Under the pieces are notes generated by a model. It made no database searches and was not told where the DNA came from. It saw only the letters and a program-made list of their open reading frames with translations. From Plasmodiophora brassicae (lineage: Eukaryota > Endomyxa > Phytomyxea > Plasmodiophorida > Plasmodiophoridae), in assembly GCA_039704465.1 (NCBI GenBank), contig JASFAU010000012.1, positions 1 to 64,000 on the forward strand: DNA of 64,000 bases. The letters are read 5' to 3'. Shown here piece after piece: positions 1 through 9,999 of this stretch (within the stretch, counting starts at the first letter, position 1; the number at the start of each line of letters is the position of its first letter). The position numbers and the translations under genes were made by a program.

Positions 1-83
1 CTAAAACCTAAAACCTAAGCCCTAAAACCTAAGCCCTAAAAAAAAGCCCCCTAAAAAACCTAAAAAAAACCTAAAACTAAACG
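1..83. repeat. Degenerate telomeric repeats, left chromosome end
   Basis: Units of CCTAAA, CCCTAAA, CCTAAAA and CCTAAG are strung together with runs of A. The C-rich strand reads 5' to 3' from the window start, which is the orientation expected at a left chromosome end whose G-strand repeat is close to TTTAGGG. The units are irregular, so this is the proximal, decayed part of the array rather than a perfect tract. Confidence 0.85.
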
Positions 84-547
84 ACGACGATCACGACCCG
101 CTCCAAGACTTCCGCAACCCTGTGGATCCACTCTACAAATGGATTCCCATCATTCGAGCAACTATCCGCAACCACTATACTGTGCTCTTCAAGCAACAGG
201 CCGACCAACACGCACGAGCCAAGGAAGCCAAGCGTGCCAAGTTCCAAGCCCGTCAAGCGCAGCTAGACGAACCAGTCATGCTAAGCAAACGGGACTTGCA
301 GAAGATGATCCCGTCGAAGAAGGACATCGAACGACTGGTCAATGAAAAGGTGGCGAAGATGCGACCGGGAAAAGGCAGCCGCCGTCAGGACGCCCAGGCT
401 GGCGGCGGGCACGCATCTGGGCAACAACGTCAACCCCGAAGCGAAAGCCAGAGGCAACCGCACGGAACGCAACAGCGAGGAAGAGGACGTGGACGAGGAC
501 GCGGACGAGGACGCGGAAGAGGACGCGGCCGAGCCGTACAGCAGTAA
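26..547 (+). CDS. Penelope-like element ORF1, 5'-truncated basic protein
   Basis: The frame is open from the telomeric repeat at 26 to the TAA at 545-547. No ATG precedes the recognisable protein sequence; the first in-frame ATG is at about 278. The product is strongly basic, with a Lys/Arg-rich helical middle. Its C-terminus is an Arg-Gly run encoded by a purine-rich GAGGAC/GCGGAC repeat at ~477-533, which suggests RNA binding. Its stop overlaps the RT start codon by one base (TAATG). It probably supplies an N-terminal or gag-like function, but no domain is recognised. It could also be the N-terminal part of the RT protein displaced by a frameshift. Confidence 0.55.
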   Translation, partial: NLSPKKKPPKKPKKNLKLNDDDHDPLQDFRNPVDPLYKWIPIIRATIRNHYTVLFKQQADQHARAKEAKRAKFQARQAQLDEPVMLSKRDLQKMIPSKKDIERLVNEKVAKMRPGKGSRRQDAQAGGGHASGQQRQPRSESQRQPHGTQQRGRGRGRGRGRGRGRGRGRAVQQ

Positions 548-2076
548 TGCGGAAGATGCGACGGGACGTCTACGTACATCGCAAGTTCCCGTCCATCCAT
601 GCAGCTAAACTACGCCGAATCCAGTACTTACCGTCGTTTGCCAACTTCAGCTTTCATAACCTACTGCCGCCGCCACTTGCCGATGACCTGCCGGATCTAA
701 AGTTCCTTGGGTTAGGTCCCAGATTCTGCCCAAGGCCAGCAGCACCACCCGTGGCGACGTACGTCTGTAGCATCGGCCAGTTCACGCGACGCATCAGAGT
801 GTATGACTTCTTCCACAACGTGTGCAACATTGCCCAAAATGACGATTACGATCCACGACTACAAGCACGTAACACGTGGCTTCCGCCGGAGAACACCGCC
901 GGATGCCACACGGTCATCGAGTACATTAACAACAAATCCAGCGCCATCCTCAGCAACCACGTCCTAACAAGTCCGGATCGTATTACGCGGGCGATGCGCA
1001 GGCTCAGCAACGACCCACGTGTCAAGATCGTGCTGTCGGACAAAAACATGGGCATCGTCGTCCTACCAATCGAGACGTACGACGACATGGTCTGGGCGCA
1101 TCTAAGTGATGGTGAGCATTACGCACACGTCGGTCCGGTTAACTGTGAACAGTGGGTCGACATTCTGAACACATTACGTATTCTTATGTTCCAAGCTAAA
1201 CACCTCGGTCTACTCACCAATCAAGCCAAGAACTTCCTCAATCAAGGTGACGAATCACTTCCAAAGTTCCATGTTCTTCCAAAGCTGCACAAGCGAACGC
1301 CACCAGGTGTTCCCATCCCGTCTCGTCCAATTGTCGGCGCCGTCAAATGGATCACCACAAATTGGGCGATCTTTCTAGCGACAAAGCTAGAAGCAGTCAC
1401 TGTTGAACACTCCCTGAGAGACTCGACGGAACTCGTGATCGACTTCGAAAGGACTCCGCTTAACGACCAGGACCTGCTGGTTACAGGGGACGTGACCTCC
1501 CTCTACACAATGATGTCACTAGAACGTCTCTACCGAGTCGTTCGTCAAGAGCTCAGGCAGATCCACTCCGACCAGATCGCCGAGTTCATGGTAACCGTTC
1601 TGGAAGTCATTTGTAAGTCGAACTACTTTCTCTACGGCGAGACGGTCTTCCATCAGACGGATGGTATTGCCATGGGCTGCAATGCCGCAGTCTATTGCGC
1701 GAACATCTACCTGAAGGACTTCGACCACCGCTTCGTGAGATGCTTCAAATACTACCGCCGATATATTGACGACATATTCGCTGTGTACATCTACGGCATC
1801 GACGCCTTGGAACGCACAGCATCAGCAATGGGCGAGTACATAGCCGGCATCACGGTTAACTTCAATTACTCCTACGACTCGGTCGACTTCCTGGACTTGA
1901 CCGTCTACAAACTACGCGGCCGAGCAGCGTTCAAGACCTATCAGAAGCCGAACAACTGTTACCAGTACATCCCGCCCAGCTCGTTCCACAACCCGGCCTG
2001 CATCTCGGGGTATATCCGCGGGAGTGCATCCGGTATGTACGCACGAACACATGCCTTCAAGATCGACTGGCGATGA
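547..2076 (+). CDS. Penelope-like reverse transcriptase (core)
   Basis: 509 residues with the RT motif order of Penelope-like elements: a DKNMGIVVL block near the N-terminus, LPKLHK, motif A DVTSLYT (Asp at 1489), motif B GIAMG, and catalytic YIDD at 1762-1773. It would copy the element RNA onto a DNA 3' end. The downstream half of the usual PLE C-terminal region is not in this frame. The ORF stops with TGA at 2074-2076, overlapping an ATG at 2073 that opens the next frame. No catalytic residue is missing in this copy. Because ORF1 is truncated and the C-terminal ORF is frameshifted, the whole element is probably inactive. Confidence 0.85.
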   Translation: MRKMRRDVYVHRKFPSIHAAKLRRIQYLPSFANFSFHNLLPPPLADDLPDLKFLGLGPRFCPRPAAPPVATYVCSIGQFTRRIRVYDFFHNVCNIAQNDDYDPRLQARNTWLPPENTAGCHTVIEYINNKSSAILSNHVLTSPDRITRAMRRLSNDPRVKIVLSDKNMGIVVLPIETYDDMVWAHLSDGEHYAHVGPVNCEQWVDILNTLRILMFQAKHLGLLTNQAKNFLNQGDESLPKFHVLPKLHKRTPPGVPIPSRPIVGAVKWITTNWAIFLATKLEAVTVEHSLRDSTELVIDFERTPLNDQDLLVTGDVTSLYTMMSLERLYRVVRQELRQIHSDQIAEFMVTVLEVICKSNYFLYGETVFHQTDGIAMGCNAAVYCANIYLKDFDHRFVRCFKYYRRYIDDIFAVYIYGIDALERTASAMGEYIAGITVNFNYSYDSVDFLDLTVYKLRGRAAFKTYQKPNNCYQYIPPSSFHNPACISGYIRGSASGMYARTHAFKIDWR

Positions 2077-2434
2077 TCCTACTGTTCCGACGACGCCTTT
2101 TGGCCCGCAGCTTCAGTACTGCTTTTTTGTCGACAACATCATCATGCGAGTCAACCCGCACGCACGAGATGAATATCTGAGGCCAAGAGTTCGTGAACGA
2201 GATGACAAAGTCATGACGCTATCAATCCCGTTCAACATGTCCCCAACGACCACGGCGTTCAGAGACATGATTCGCACGTTGAACAACATGCCGACCTGTC
2301 AAGCGATCAAGCTTCAATTCAGGATTGCGTTCCAACGCAATCCAAACATTCTGGCCCTGTCATCCACATCAAACATCAGCGACAACCAGGCCACGTACTT
2401 AGCCATCCACAACAAGCGCCAGCGTTTGCGCTAA
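2073..2434 (+). pseudogene. PLE C-terminal ORF of copy A, frameshifted
   Basis: The ATG at 2073 overlaps the RT stop (ATGA). The frame that continues to 2434 is reached only by skipping a run of six T at ~2126, where copy B has four. The C-terminal part reads like the conserved end of Penelope-like RT proteins, with an IPFN block followed by NILALSSTSN and an isolated end at RQRLR. No endonuclease follows. The 2-nt difference disconnects the start from the conserved part in this copy, so it is called broken. Confidence 0.6.
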
Positions 2435-2669
2435 TCTTCAAACTCCGCCACGGTGTCCGCACGCAAATTGTTTCATAAACAACACCGCCTTCAGCGATTC
2501 GCGTCAGACGCCGGTTCAGCGAGACGCCGCAGTGCTGCTGACGAACAGCTTGCGAAGCTGCAGAAAGGCAAAACGGACACCACAACATCATCTACCGTAA
2601 GCATCCACCGCAGTAGCCGAACTGCTGACGGTGTTAACAGGCACCTACGTTGCGCACCACCTTCCAAAC

Positions 2670-3794
2670 AGAGCTCAGGCAGATCCACTCCGACCAGATC
2701 GCCGAGTTCATGGTAACCGTTCTGGAAGTCATTTGTAAGTCGAACTACTTTCTCTACGGCGAGACGGTCTTCCATCAGACGGATGGTATTGCCATGGGCT
2801 GCAATGCCGCAGTCTATTGCGCGAACATCTACCTGAAGGACTTCGACCACCGCTTCGTGAGATGCTTCAAATACTACCGCCGATATATTGACGACATATT
2901 CGCTGTGTACATCTACGGCATCGACGCCTTGGAACGCACAGCATCAGCAATGGGCGAGTACATAGCCGGCATCACGGTTAACTTCAATTACTCCTACGAC
3001 TCGACTCGGTCGACTTCCTGGACTTGACCGTCTACAAACTACGCGGCCGAGCAGCGTTCAAGACCTATCAGAAGCCGAACAACTGTTACCAGTACATCCC
3101 GCCCAGCTCGTTCCACAACCCGGCCTGCATCTCGGGGTATATCCGCGGGAGTGCATCCGGTATGTACGCACGAACACATGCCTTCAAGATCGACTGGCGA
3201 TGATCCTACTGTTCCGACGACGCCTTTTGGCCCGCAGCTTCAGTACTGCTTTTGTCGACAACATCATCATGCGAGTCAACCCGCACGCACGAGATGAATA
3301 TCTGAGGCCAAGAGTTCGTGAACGAGATGACAAAGTCATGACGCTATCAATCCCGTTCAACATGTCCCCAACGACCACGGCGTTCAGAGACATGATTCGC
3401 ACGTTGAACAACATGCCGACCTGTCAAGCGATCAAGCTTCAATTCAGGATTGCGTTCCAACGCAATCCAAACATTCTGGCCCTGTCATCCACATCAAACA
3501 TCAGCGACAACCAGGCCACGTACTTAGCCATCCACAACAAGCGCCAGCGTTTGCGCTAATCTTCAAACTCCGCCACGGTGTCCGCACGCAAATTGTTTCA
3601 TAAACAACACCGCCTTCAGCGATTCGCGTCAGACGCCGGTTCAGCGAGACGCCGCAGTGCTGCTGACGAACAGCTTGCGAAGCTGCAGAAAGGCAAAACG
3701 GACACCACAACATCATCTACCGTAAGCATCCACCGCAGTAGCCGAACTGCTGACGGTGTTAACAGGCACCTACGTTGCGCACCACCTTCCAAAC
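2670..3794 (+). mobile_element. Penelope-like retroelement, copy B, severely 5'-truncated
   Basis: Copy B is 1125 bp and nearly identical to 1548-2669 of copy A. It begins inside the RT domain after motif A and ends at the same 3' terminus CTTCCAAAC. It differs from copy A by a 5-nt insertion (TCGAC repeated) at ~3002, which stops the RT remnant at 3027, and by having four rather than six T at ~3250. A shared 3' end with different 5' truncations is the mark of separate reverse-transcription events. The sequence after 3794 is unrelated. Confidence 0.8.
3200..3559 (+). CDS. PLE C-terminal ORF of copy B, open
   Basis: 119 residues starting at the ATG that overlaps the RT stop. It begins with a hydrophobic and basic stretch (MILLFRRRLLARSF), continues through the IPFN block and ends at RQRLR. 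With four T at ~3250 the start and the conserved part are in one frame, so this copy shows the likely ancestral layout: the RT ends in TGA and the last segment restarts at the overlapping ATG. It is probably not expressed as a useful protein because the RT upstream is truncated. Confidence 0.5.
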   Translation: MILLFRRRLLARSFSTAFVDNIIMRVNPHARDEYLRPRVRERDDKVMTLSIPFNMSPTTTAFRDMIRTLNNMPTCQAIKLQFRIAFQRNPNILALSSTSNISDNQATYLAIHNKRQRLR

Positions 3795-6481
3795 TCACCA
3801 TCGTCGCAGGCCAGATGCCGCGCGGCGGGCGGTCGCCTGACCGGGGGGTGGTGCGGTGCACGCGACGCGATATTGCATGCGCCGACCTCCGACGCCTCCT
3901 GCATGATGTCGCAGTGTGCCATGCCGGATGGAGGGCGGTCTACGTCGACGTCAAGGTCGGCGCCGCTCAACGTGAAGCGGCCGCCGACTTCGTGCTGGAC
4001 GCCGTCGACGCTGGCGACGACCCGACCACTTTGTCGGTCGCCAACCCCGCCCACTGCCTCGTCGTATACGGGCGCCCGACATGTCGTATTATTCGGCATC
4101 GCACACTCGGTGCTTTCGATGACCTAGCGCGCCGACGTCGTCGCCTACCAGCAGCACGGGCCAAGGGGCTCATGCCGACCACAACGCGTCCTGCCGGACG
4201 CCTGCCGACGTGCACGACACATCTAGGTGAACACGCTTCACCTCCAGCATAGGTACGTGCCGTCGTCTGATTCACCGACGCCCCTCCGTCTAACGTGCTG
4301 GAACAGGATACGACTGCCGCCGCCTGCCATCGTCTGTCGAGCGTGAGCACCTGCAGGGCAGCAGCGGCGCGCCGACCTGCTCGTCAACTGAGGCGGCGCC
4401 CTGGCCATTCGCCGATCGCTGCGATATTCCCGCGCGACTCTGACCTGCACCATGCCTCGATGGCGGGCCGACCAACCGAGGGCATCGCCGAGGTTCCCGT
4501 CTGTCTGGCAAGCGTCGCCTGTCTGTCCTGCAGGTCATCCAGCACGGCGGCAGCGCCCAGCGCCCGATGCCGCCGGTCGACATGCAATCGCCCGCCTGCC
4601 GTCGAAGATCCGTCGTCATTGCTTCCGGAACATCGGCACAACCTGAACCGTTCAATACATGTATACGACGCAAAGACGAGCGTAGACCGCCGCTGCCGGT
4701 CGTCCTGGCGACAGCAGGCGCCGAACGACAGCGTTCACTGCAATCAGTACTGCAGGGGCACGGCGCCCGTCGCCGACCCAGGTCGCCGGCGGTCGACCTG
4801 GTTGTGCGGCACGACGCCGATCTGGAGCGGGTCTCCAACATGCTGCTTGCTGCTGGTGCGAGGCGGTGTGTACCGTGCCCAGTCCACACATGGGTCTGGT
4901 ACTGTAGACATCCATCGAGCGAAGGCGGACGTCCAGGTCCGCTTGTATTGACCGGTGGTGGTTGTGCCGATGTGGCAGGCAGGCGTTCGCATGTCGAGCG
5001 GCGGCAACGAGACCTGGTCGACGCTGAAATGCTGAAAGACCTGAAGGGAAGGCAGGCGCCGCTCTGCATGCAGACGAGGCGTTCGGAGGCGTGGCTGGTT
5101 GGTGGGATCGCCATCGGCACAGGGTGCAGGGACAGGGGCGCGGGCGCACGATTACGGCAGTGGACGGACGTCCAGGGCGCCTCCTCAGCTGAGAAACAGG
5201 CCGGTGCGCGACACTTGCCACGCGTCGCCTCGGCAGGACGACTACGCTGGACATATAACGGTAGGCGTGTGTCCTGTCTCGAACATGTTAAAGTCCTGGG
5301 GTCGGTGCATGACGCGACGAGACGTACCCATCCAGGTGCACGGCGGTCGGCTGGCGTCCAGTAGGACCCGTTGAGGTCGTTGTGCGTCCGTCGGCGTGGG
5401 AGCAGGCATTATAGTTGGACGCGTCAGGGCATCGACGACCCGCGCCGAGCGGTGCCGAACACAACCGAGTTCGGGCGACAGAGTACGACGTCGCTGTTGA
5501 CGTCGTTGCCGACCGGCAGCGTTCGTCGGGATGCCGGTCGCTGATCCGTCGTCGCATCCTGTCCAGCAAATGTTAGAGGCCCGGGGATGTGCATCAGGCG
5601 ACGGCTCGTACCTGTGCAGGCCGGTCGCCCAGACGTGTCGGGCGTGTCGGCAGGAGTCCAGCAGCGGCGCGTTGTGGTCGCCGTGTGTCCGTTGAGCCGT
5701 GCGGCTGGTCGGCGGCGACGTTGTCGCACGCGAGGCAGGCAAACGAGATGATGTCGCAGTAGATTGCAGGTAGGGCGAGCAGGCGCCTCGAGGCTTCGAA
5801 TAGTCACGACATGCAATGCCGAGCACAATGCAGGCAGGTAGGCGCCGCTCGACGCGCAGACAGGGAGATCGGCGCCTGCCTGGTCAGCCAGCCATCGTCC
5901 CGTGGTGCACGGCTGGGGCGCGGCATGCCAAGTCGTAGCAATCGTCGGACGACGAGTGCATCGCCTGGCCTGCGCCACGTTGTACCCGTCCCGCTTCGAC
6001 GGCAGGAGATGGCAGACTTGTGAGGTCCAGCGCGTCAGAAGGCCTGGGTGCCTGTGCAGCAGGCGATGACACGAACACATCCCCAAGGCGCAGTGCGATC
6101 TCGCAGAATCACCTGGCGTCCAGCAGGCCGTATTGAGGATGTGGTGGCCGCGTTGACACGTGTCGCCGTCCGGCGGCACCGACGTCGGGGCGCGCGGACG
6201 GCGCAGGCAGATGCATCGGGGCCTGAACGACTTGTGCCGTACGGTGCCGAAGACAAATGGATATCGGACGGCAGTGTACGACGTCGCAGTACGAATCGCA
6301 GTTCGCTGGGAAAGCAGCCTGGGCATTCCGCTGCCGCAGTGGTGCGCCTCGGCGGCGGCGTTGAGCCAATCAATCGCGTGAAAAACAGGGATCCGTGCCC
6401 CTCGTTTTTTGGTTCCGATCCTTGCCTTGCTTCACGCGTTGTCACTTGTCACCTGTCTGTCGTGCGGCTGGTGTTGGTTTG
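3795..6481. other. Subtelomeric mosaic of decayed repeats, no gene seen
   Basis: GC-rich sequence with many short overlapping open frames on both strands and none that resembles a protein family. Parts recur inside the block. A segment with GTTGTGCCGATGT and CATGTCGA.CGGCGG occurs at ~4570-4650 (minus) and ~4950-5000 (plus). A segment with GTGCCGAA.ACAA and GTACGACGTCGC occurs at ~5450-5500 and ~6240-6285. A third family, CAGCTGAG followed by GCAGG, is at ~4290-4440 (minus) and ~5140-5280 (plus). These look like old duplicated blocks that have diverged. Confidence 0.6.
3880..4440 (+). repeat. Subtelomeric repeat, left member of a distant inverted pair
   Basis: About 200 bp at 3880-4085 (containing CATGCCGGATGGAGGGCGGT and CGCCGCTCAACGTGAAGC) and about 150 bp at 4290-4440 match the reverse complement of 11745-11945 and 11460-11600, in collinear order. 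Similarity is high by eye but includes small indels that change the reading frame between copies, so the conservation is not at protein level. Confidence 0.75.
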
Positions 6482-6772
6482 ATGTCTCTCCCGCTGCATC
6501 ACGATGTCGAGAAGCAGCTGAGTGAGCACTACTTTCAATGCATCGGCGAAGAGCGTGCCCGTGAGCAAGCATACATGGACGCGCTCATGGCTGACCCCAA
6601 CGATCCCCGACTCCCGGCACTGTTGCAGCACTACAAGCGAGCTGAAGCCTCGAGCGCGAAGGCGTTGGCTGCATGGCAAACATATCGCCAGACCGCACCC
6701 GCGGAAGGTACGGTCCTGTACGCGGCCGGTTTCAGTACCCTACAGGCTGAGTTCTATCAGGCGGCTTGGTGA
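6482..6772 (+). CDS. Hypothetical small helical protein
   Basis: A 96-residue ORF with an ATG at 6482, starting MSLPLHHDVEKQL. It is rich in Ala, Glu and Gln and reads as two or three helices, with a conserved-looking PNDPRLPALLQHY stretch in the middle and no signal peptide or membrane segment. Codon content looks more protein-like than the surrounding mosaic. No family is recognised. An AT-rich stretch follows at ~6860-7010. It may be a genuine gene or the remnant of one. Confidence 0.4.
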   Translation: MSLPLHHDVEKQLSEHYFQCIGEERAREQAYMDALMADPNDPRLPALLQHYKRAEASSAKALAAWQTYRQTAPAEGTVLYAAGFSTLQAEFYQAAW

Positions 6773-6970
6773 CAGTCTTGAACAGGATTTTGGCGACGAT
6801 TGTGCCCAACCGTTCCACAGCTGCTAATCACGGTCGGCGGGATCGTGATCGCGGCGCTAATTGGGAAGCATATCCTATAAAGAAGACAAACTAGCCTCAA
6901 TATATATTTCGAGAGCTACTGGGCCAACAATTGGATTTCTTTCTCTATAGATTTTCAGGAATGAAATACG

Positions 6971-9600
6971 TTACATTGTCGCAATAATTTTCACTAAGTG
7001 TATTCTTACCTCTTTAACTCCCCATAAAGACAGCATGGTGTACTGGCAGACTTTGGGAACCAACCTCTCCAACCACGTAGATCTTGTTCGTGCGGGGCGC
7101 CGCTGGCCGCTGTCGTTCCAGGCCGAACAGCACAGCGCTCTGACGGGAAGGTGGATCGGGAGATCGATGAGCATTGCGAATCTGACGTACCGGAGTCTGT
7201 ACTGGCGGTCGCTATGAAGCGGCTGGTGAAGACTGACCATCCGCGGAACAACAAGGACCGATTCCAGGCCTGCATGAAGAAGACGCGTACGCCAGCATGG
7301 ACAGCAGGCCAAGCCGTAGCAATATGATGGGCGTGTACGACCCCCTGGACGCTCCAACTCGGCATTCGGCGACACGTGGAGCGACCGCGTCATCCGCAAC
7401 GATGAACATCTGGAGGATGCCTGATGACTATCCATCAGCAACATGAGTAATACCTGCTTGAAGTTCGCTTCAACGCGGATACGAATGACGATTATTCGGT
7501 TCGCCCACAAACGACGCAAACCCGGCCCGGTGACCGGCCAGGATTGCACACTGCCCAAACGGCATGCGAACAGGTCGGCCGATGTTGTCGTCGAACAATC
7601 ATAAGTGGAATGATGTTTCGACAGAGCAGGACAGTGTCGTTGGCGGCACTGAATGAAAGGCATTCGCGCGGCACGTTTCGGCGCTCGTCTTGTCTGATCT
7701 GCCATGGGCCATGAATTATGGCTGTCATCCTGCCAAACCACTACCGGCCGCAGACCGCGTTCCAGTCGTAACAATCCTGCGGTTGCCACGACGAAATGCA
7801 ATTTGGGAACAAGGTCAAACACGATGATGCAGACGAGAGCGATGAAGGTGAACAGAGCAATGGTCGACGGTAGGCGATGGGGCGACTGCCGCCGGGTTCT
7901 GCTTCACGCTTGCCTGTCCGACGTCATTGTGACTAAATGGCCAGACAGTTATGCGCTGGTCGCCTCTACATTGTCGACGTCGGTAACGAGCATTGGCACC
8001 GATGCGAATGCGTCAGGTTGGGCGTTCGTCCAGTACGACCAGACCCGCATCTGCAAGATGTTTCGCAGCAGGCAGGAGGGTTCGATGTAAAACACAAGGA
8101 CAGTGCAGGCGTTCCTACGCCCATCTGCTGGCTGGAGCGTTAGCGCGTGGGACGATGCCGCTGCCCTTACGAGCACGCTGACAGCGATCAGCATGATGTC
8201 TGCTAGCACATGGCCGGCCTATGGCGGCGCACCGCTCGGCTCGATCGTATTCGATCGCGACCTTCTCCACCAAGCTCGGGAAGCACCCGCCGCGCCGTCG
8301 TTATGCCCGGACGCGTACCTGCGCTCAAGACGTGCGTCAGGCGACGTCAAATGTTTCGCAAAGCGGTACATACTGTACACTTGAACCAGCGACGTCGCCG
8401 ACAGGTACGCCGCCTCCGGTGGGATGGTGATGATCAAAGGCGCCGATTGTCCAGATTGGAGCAAACCATACGTGGGTGCCACAGAACCAGCGGCCGTCTC
8501 GCTGATGTGGGATCGCCAGGGCGCCGGCTGCAGGCCGATGTTCTCCAGCATCGCCACGATCGGTACGTTCGTGGGCGACGTGCGATCGACGACGATGGAG
8601 CGATGCGATAGCATCAGGGACCAGATGGCGGCGCGGTCAATCTGCTCGACGGGGAGCACCATCCATGCAGTCCGTCATCGACGATATGGTCGACCAGGTG
8701 GATCCTACGTGGCGTCGTCATACGAAGACATTGCCTGGTCAAGGCTGAAGTCGGCCGCCATGACCTGCATACGGAGGCGTTCGCCGGCTGCGAATGAGTG
8801 AGACGCGGGGTATGACGACACGAACGGCATCCCCGGTGTCGCCCTGGACGTCATGGTTCTGTCCAGACGAACGACTCTGTGCCCCTGTTTTCCGACGGCA
8901 CCGATCCCAGCCAAACTTTGTCCCGTTGCTCGTGAAAGCATGACGGGCCCAAGAGCGCCGCCCACCTACACGGTTGGGCAATATCAAAGGTGGATGGATA
9001 CGGCGGGAACCGTCGTCGATATCGTCCACCAGCAGCACGAACGTGACAGCGATATGGTCCGACAACCAGCAGCAGAACGTGCTAGTCAACGGCGTCGACT
9101 GCTAATGCCCGATGCCCAACGACGTCCGTGACAGCGAGGGGCCGGGGTGCACAAGCTGGAAATTCGGGAGCAGCAGGAGTACGATAACGGCACCGCGCTC
9201 GGCATCGAGCATGGCGCCCGGCTCGACGACGCTGCTGACGACCTCGAGAATAAGACGAGCAGGTCGGACTCAGCGGCAGGCACGTACTCGAACGATCACC
9301 GTACGTGCCTCGGTCAAGGTCCTGATCAGCGACAAGGTCGAGCTTCATCCGGGCAATACGATCGACGTACCCTGCGAAGGCACTCGTGCTGGCGCATGAT
9401 TGCCGGATGCGTCGCAGCGGCGAGAGCAGGTATGGCCATCGTGGAGTACGCGCCACAACGCTGGCCGTGTCGGGAGGCGGTGCCAGGCGGGCGCGACGAT
9501 TTCGCCCCTTCAGCGTCAGGCGAATTTCTGACCAGCGCGAACGCGTCGAACCAGTATTGTATCGTCTCCCTGTCTTAACACAACGCCGAATCATGACAGC
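6971..9600 (-). pseudogene. Decayed copy of dCache class C receptor gene
   Basis: The segment 8200-8680 is clearly homologous at nucleotide level to 16011-16430 of the receptor gene at 15-17.8 kb. It covers the end of the Cache domain, the following short intron and the start of the 7TM part. The intron is kept, so this arose by DNA duplication. A 5-nt insertion (GCGGC context, ~8290) breaks the frame just after that intron. Toward 8965 a frame reading FVSSYP and AISSYD-like residues still aligns with the Cache exon. Toward 7000 only hydrophobic stretches remain, such as one near 7800. The limits are approximate. Confidence 0.7.
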
Positions 9601-9660
9601 AGCACGCGAGTCCATCGCGGTTTCAACGCCGACGTAAGGACTAGTTGATTCGTTGTGCCA

Positions 9661-9999
9661 TCAACGACGTCCGATATTGTTGCAACGTCGTCCGATGAAC
9701 GCCGCGACGTGTCTAACGCGCTCGTGTACGTAACCGTTAACATCGGGAGCGTGACCGTTGCGATTTATGTCGCTGGCGAGCGCTAATGTGCGCTCGAACG
9801 CTGTCCGGCCGGAGTCACGTGCGTGCACCAGCTGGCACGAGTCCGATGGCAACAAGTAGTGCAGGGAGATAACCATCTGCGACAGCATCTCTATCAGATG
9901 GTCGTGTACGCGCGGACGGAAACGCGACCCAACCTGGTTCCTGGGATCCTGTACAGGTCCATGTGCATTAAGACGAGACCTCCTTGATCGTGCGCTCAT
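9661..9999 (-). CDS. Possible ankyrin-repeat remnant
   Basis: A 112-residue ORF with an ATG at 9999. Its C-terminal half has an ankyrin-like pattern (ARDSGRTAFERTLALA followed by a spaced NGHAPDVNGYVHERVRHVAAF). Only one unit can be seen and the N-terminal part is basic and unlike a repeat. It lies in decayed subtelomeric DNA and could be a fragment of a lost ankyrin gene or chance similarity. Confidence 0.25.
   Translation of the reverse strand: MSARSRRSRLNAHGPVQDPRNQVGSRFRPRVHDHLIEMLSQMVISLHYLLPSDSCQLVHARDSGRTAFERTLALASDINRNGHAPDVNGYVHERVRHVAAFIGRRCNNIGRR

Larger units (their letters stand above)
26..2669 (+). mobile_element. Penelope-like retroelement, copy A, 5'-truncated at telomere
   Basis: This is the distal of two copies. 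It carries a basic upstream ORF, a reverse transcriptase ORF and a C-terminal ORF, then about 235 bp of 3' sequence ending in CTTCCAAAC. The 3' end is defined because copy B stops matching at the same point. The coding frame at the 5' side runs into the telomeric repeats without an ATG, so the start of the element is missing. No GIY-YIG endonuclease motif was found downstream of the RT. This matches the endonuclease-lacking Penelope-like class (Athena, Coprina) known from telomeres. The sense strand points inward, as expected if the element was copied from a primer at the exposed telomeric 3' overhang. Confidence 0.8.

Noticed and set aside
342..608. Acidic DEDADEDAEEDA ORF overlapping ORF1
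   Set aside because: Produced by the same purine-rich repeat that encodes the Arg-Gly run of ORF1 in the other frame. The overlap with the RT start makes the RG frame the sensible one.
2560..2640. Possible GIY-YIG endonuclease start (HHNIIYRKH in a third frame)
   Set aside because: Stops follow at once, and the diagnostic YVGQT-like residues are missing in both copies.
1548..3794. Simple tandem duplication of the RT gene
   Set aside because: The two units share the 3' end but not the 5' end, and the first unit continues upstream. Independent truncated insertions explain this better than unequal crossing-over.
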